Shown piece after piece: positions 59,122-60,435 of a stretch of DNA of 60,435 nt; positions within the stretch are counted from its first letter, which is position 1; each line of letters opens with the position of its first letter. Under the pieces are notes generated by a model that made no database searches, was not told the origin of the DNA, and saw nothing but the letters and a program-made list of their open reading frames with translations. The position numbers and the translations under genes are program-made. Source of the stretch: Polyangiaceae bacterium (GTDB taxonomy: Bacteria; Myxococcota_A; Polyangia; Polyangiales; Polyangiaceae); the NCBI GenBank assembly GCA_009781005.1, contig WQYX01000018.1:1-60435 (forward strand). Reading direction: 5' to 3'.

Positions 59122-59939
59122 TGACGGTCCCCTAACAGACTCTTTGCAGCAGCCCGGAGGTTTTCAATCGAACCCTCCTGCGAATCGTTATCACGAGTGC
59201 AAAGGCTTGCTTTCTTGATGGCCGCGATACCCCAACCCGAGGTACGCTTTGCCGAGAAGCCATACTTCGCAATGAGATCTTGGACCGCGTCGAGCAGGAG
59301 CAGCGCGGAATCGAGAGCGCTCACACCTTCTCGAGCCGCTTGTCCGGGCGATGGCGCATAGAGCAGCGTCAGCATTCCGGTTGCGCCTGACGGCACGACT
59401 TCGTAGAGAATGGGGTGCTTGCCCGCCTTCGTTGCTCGGTCGTGCGGGTTGATAACCTCGAAGTCAATCTTATCAAACCATGTTGGGCGAAAAGCGAGGG
59501 CACCGCAGCGGGCGTGCAAGTCTTCGCGTTCGTTTCCAAAGAGATGGAGGATTTCGGCCGGATCCTTCCAACTGCTTGGCTTGTTCTTGTTTGGCTTCTC
59601 ATTGCTATTCGACTCCAAGTGCGCGAGGAGGCCCATTTGCATGCGGCATGCCCAGCGCAGCAACCCTTTCCAACTCGATGCTGACATGAAGGGTGCCCTG
59701 AATACGCGGTCACGATGGAGAGGATTATCGAACACGTGAAATGGGATATCATCCTTTGAAAACCAAGGAGCTTGGAGCTGAAAGTCGACCGTGATTGCGA
59801 ACCAATCGCGGAGTAGCGGTTGCAAGTTCAATTCACGGGGCTTCTGAAATTTGGGTGGTTTGACTTGATACTCTCGGCGAGCTTCGTCTTTGTCTTCTCG
59901 ATATTTATCCAACAGCGGGTTGGTGTACTCGAAACTCAT
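59118..59939 (-). CDS. CRISPR-associated RAMP protein, first RAMP of the operon
   Basis: 273 residues from ATG 59939, which overlaps the stop of the preceding small gene. A RAMP core is indicated by FAITVDFQLQAPWFSKDDIPFHVFDNPLHRDRVFRAPFMSASSWKGLLRWACR (entry strand, then a P..ASSWKG.LRW helix like PGSSLKG.LR in other RAMPs). A Gly-rich stretch near the C-terminus, SAKRTSGWGIAAIKKA, corresponds to the conserved G-rich loop. It is probably a Cas7-like (Cmr6/Cmr1-type) subunit. A Csx11-like Cas10 follows. Confidence 0.75.
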   Translation of the reverse strand: MSFEYTNPLLDKYREDKDEARREYQVKPPKFQKPRELNLQPLLRDWFAITVDFQLQAPWFSKDDIPFHVFDNPLHRDRVFRAPFMSASSWKGLLRWACRMQMGLLAHLESNSNEKPNKNKPSSWKDPAEILHLFGNEREDLHARCGALAFRPTWFDKIDFEVINPHDRATKAGKHPILYEVVPSGATGMLTLLYAPSPGQAAREGVSALDSALLLLDAVQDLIAKYGFSAKRTSGWGIAAIKKASLCTRDNDSQEGSIENLRAAAKSLLGDRQ

Positions 59940-60250
59940 TTGGCGAACCCCGTAGCGCAACACAAGCGATCAACAATCTTGTCACCCGAGATAAACCAAT
60001 CCTCGGACGATGGGGATAGCCTCCAAACTTGACGCAACGTCTCGCGCATTTGGGCAAGATCGCTTTCGTGACGCACGAAACCAAAGGTTCGCGCTGGCTT
60101 CTTGAAGCTGAAGACTTTCTTGCTAACGCCCTGCTTACCTGCAAGCCAAGAGTCTTTGCTTTCCAAGCTTGGCTTCGGCTCGGAGCGCCCGAGGACTCGA
60201 TTGAAAGTGCTCTTATCCCGGTCCTGGCGCGCCAGGTACTTTCCATTCAC
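59936..60250 (-). CDS. Small protein of unknown function in the type III CRISPR operon
   Basis: 104 residues from GTG 60250, which overlaps the stop of the upstream incomplete gene (GTGA); ATG 60259 would add three residues. It is basic at the N-terminus (NGKYLARQDRDKSTFNRVLGRSEPKPS), with a Trp/Arg-rich middle (RETLRQVWRLSP) and a C-terminal CCATGF. It has no recognised domain. The four-base overlaps on both sides argue for a real, co-translated gene. It might be a Cas11-like or regulatory subunit specific to this locus. Confidence 0.55.
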   Translation of the reverse strand: MNGKYLARQDRDKSTFNRVLGRSEPKPSLESKDSWLAGKQGVSKKVFSFKKPARTFGFVRHESDLAQMRETLRQVWRLSPSSEDWFISGDKIVDRLCCATGFAK

Positions 60251-60435
60251 GGACCACATATGACGGCACGAAGCCCAAGTCGTATTTCTGGCATTTGGAG
60301 TGTCGGGCCTAACACCACTGCCGAAATTTTAGCTGACGCGTTGGAAGCGAGCAGCGAGTTGGTGGCGAGGTGGGTGAGGCTGATGGCAGAGGGGGCATCG
60401 TGGAAGCCATCGAGCGAGGCGCCGAGCGATGGCGA
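60247..60435 (-). CDS. 3' end of an unidentified gene entering from the right edge
   Basis: The minus strand is open from the window edge for 62 codons and stops with TGA at 60247-60249, overlapping the next start. Codon third positions are G+C-rich and the peptide is plausible (SLDGFHDAPSAISLTHLATN and further on LGPTLQMPEIRLGL). It is probably the preceding gene of the CRISPR-associated operon. I do not recognise the family from this fragment. Confidence 0.45.
   Translation of the reverse strand, partial: SPSLGASLDGFHDAPSAISLTHLATNSLLASNASAKISAVVLGPTLQMPEIRLGLRAVICGP

Noticed and set aside
53954..60259. CRISPR array within the window
   Set aside because: No regularly spaced direct repeats were seen on either strand of the Cas operon or next to it.

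Overview
The window comes from a G+C-rich bacterium, most likely a myxobacterium-like member of the Myxococcota (former Deltaproteobacteria). This is inferred from gene content: an EF-G of the spirochaete/planctomycete/delta-proteobacterial (mitochondrial-like) type, a two-subunit methylmalonyl-CoA mutase with MeaB, many short lipoproteins, TssF-like proteins, and a GspE-N/HEAT-repeat protein. No rRNA, tRNA, transposase or CRISPR array was seen.

Layout. 1-486: non-coding, with a hairpin and a 44-bp repeat module. 487-3970 (-): two tandem TssF-like genes. 4064-7188 (+): metG and a beta-propeller lipoprotein. 7374-11144 (+): a tight operon glgC, ApaH-like phosphatase, prmA, rsmE. The phosphatase carries an in-frame copy of a ~122-bp palindromic element. 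11105-13186 (-): M13 metallopeptidase lipoprotein. 13291-16653: two uncharacterised paired genes and a lipoprotein. 16760-20552 (+): argG, a DUF697-type GTPase, a SprT-like metalloprotein. 20563-25012 (+): operator-like repeats, then a VolA-like surface lipase and a FadL porin. 25128-27257 (+): fusA.

27331-37868 (-) is a cobalamin-related cluster. A B12 riboswitch precedes nrdA-nrdB, which run directly into mutA-mutB-meaB. A second B12 riboswitch then precedes metE. metE lacks about 290 central codons and reads as two overlapping ORFs. 38021-46385 (-): SWIM/SNF2 helicase, a ribbon-helix-helix/PIN toxin-antitoxin pair, an ABC-F ATPase broken by one frameshift, and a GspE-N/GAF/HEAT protein. 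46446-49328: hemD diverging from hemB, a small secreted protein, and ppa. 49329-53311: two more palindromic elements flank a Cys-rich lipoprotein and the ribE-ribBA-ribH-nusB operon. 53405-53923 is a stand-alone M17 N-terminal domain.

53954-60435 (-) is a visibly less G+C-rich, translationally coupled type III CRISPR effector operon. In transcription order it holds an incomplete gene entering from the right edge, a 104-aa unknown, a RAMP, a Csx11-like Cas10 split by a frameshift, Cmr4, Cmr5 and another RAMP. No adaptation genes, cas6 or array are in view.

The most notable points are the palindromic repeat family (one copy translated inside a phosphatase, two copies placed exactly at stop codons), the paired B12 riboswitches around both B12-independent and B12-dependent enzymes with a truncated metE, and the divergent type III locus with a degenerate HD site and no visible GGDD motif. 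Two single-base frameshifts (ABC-F, cas10) could be real mutations or sequence errors.
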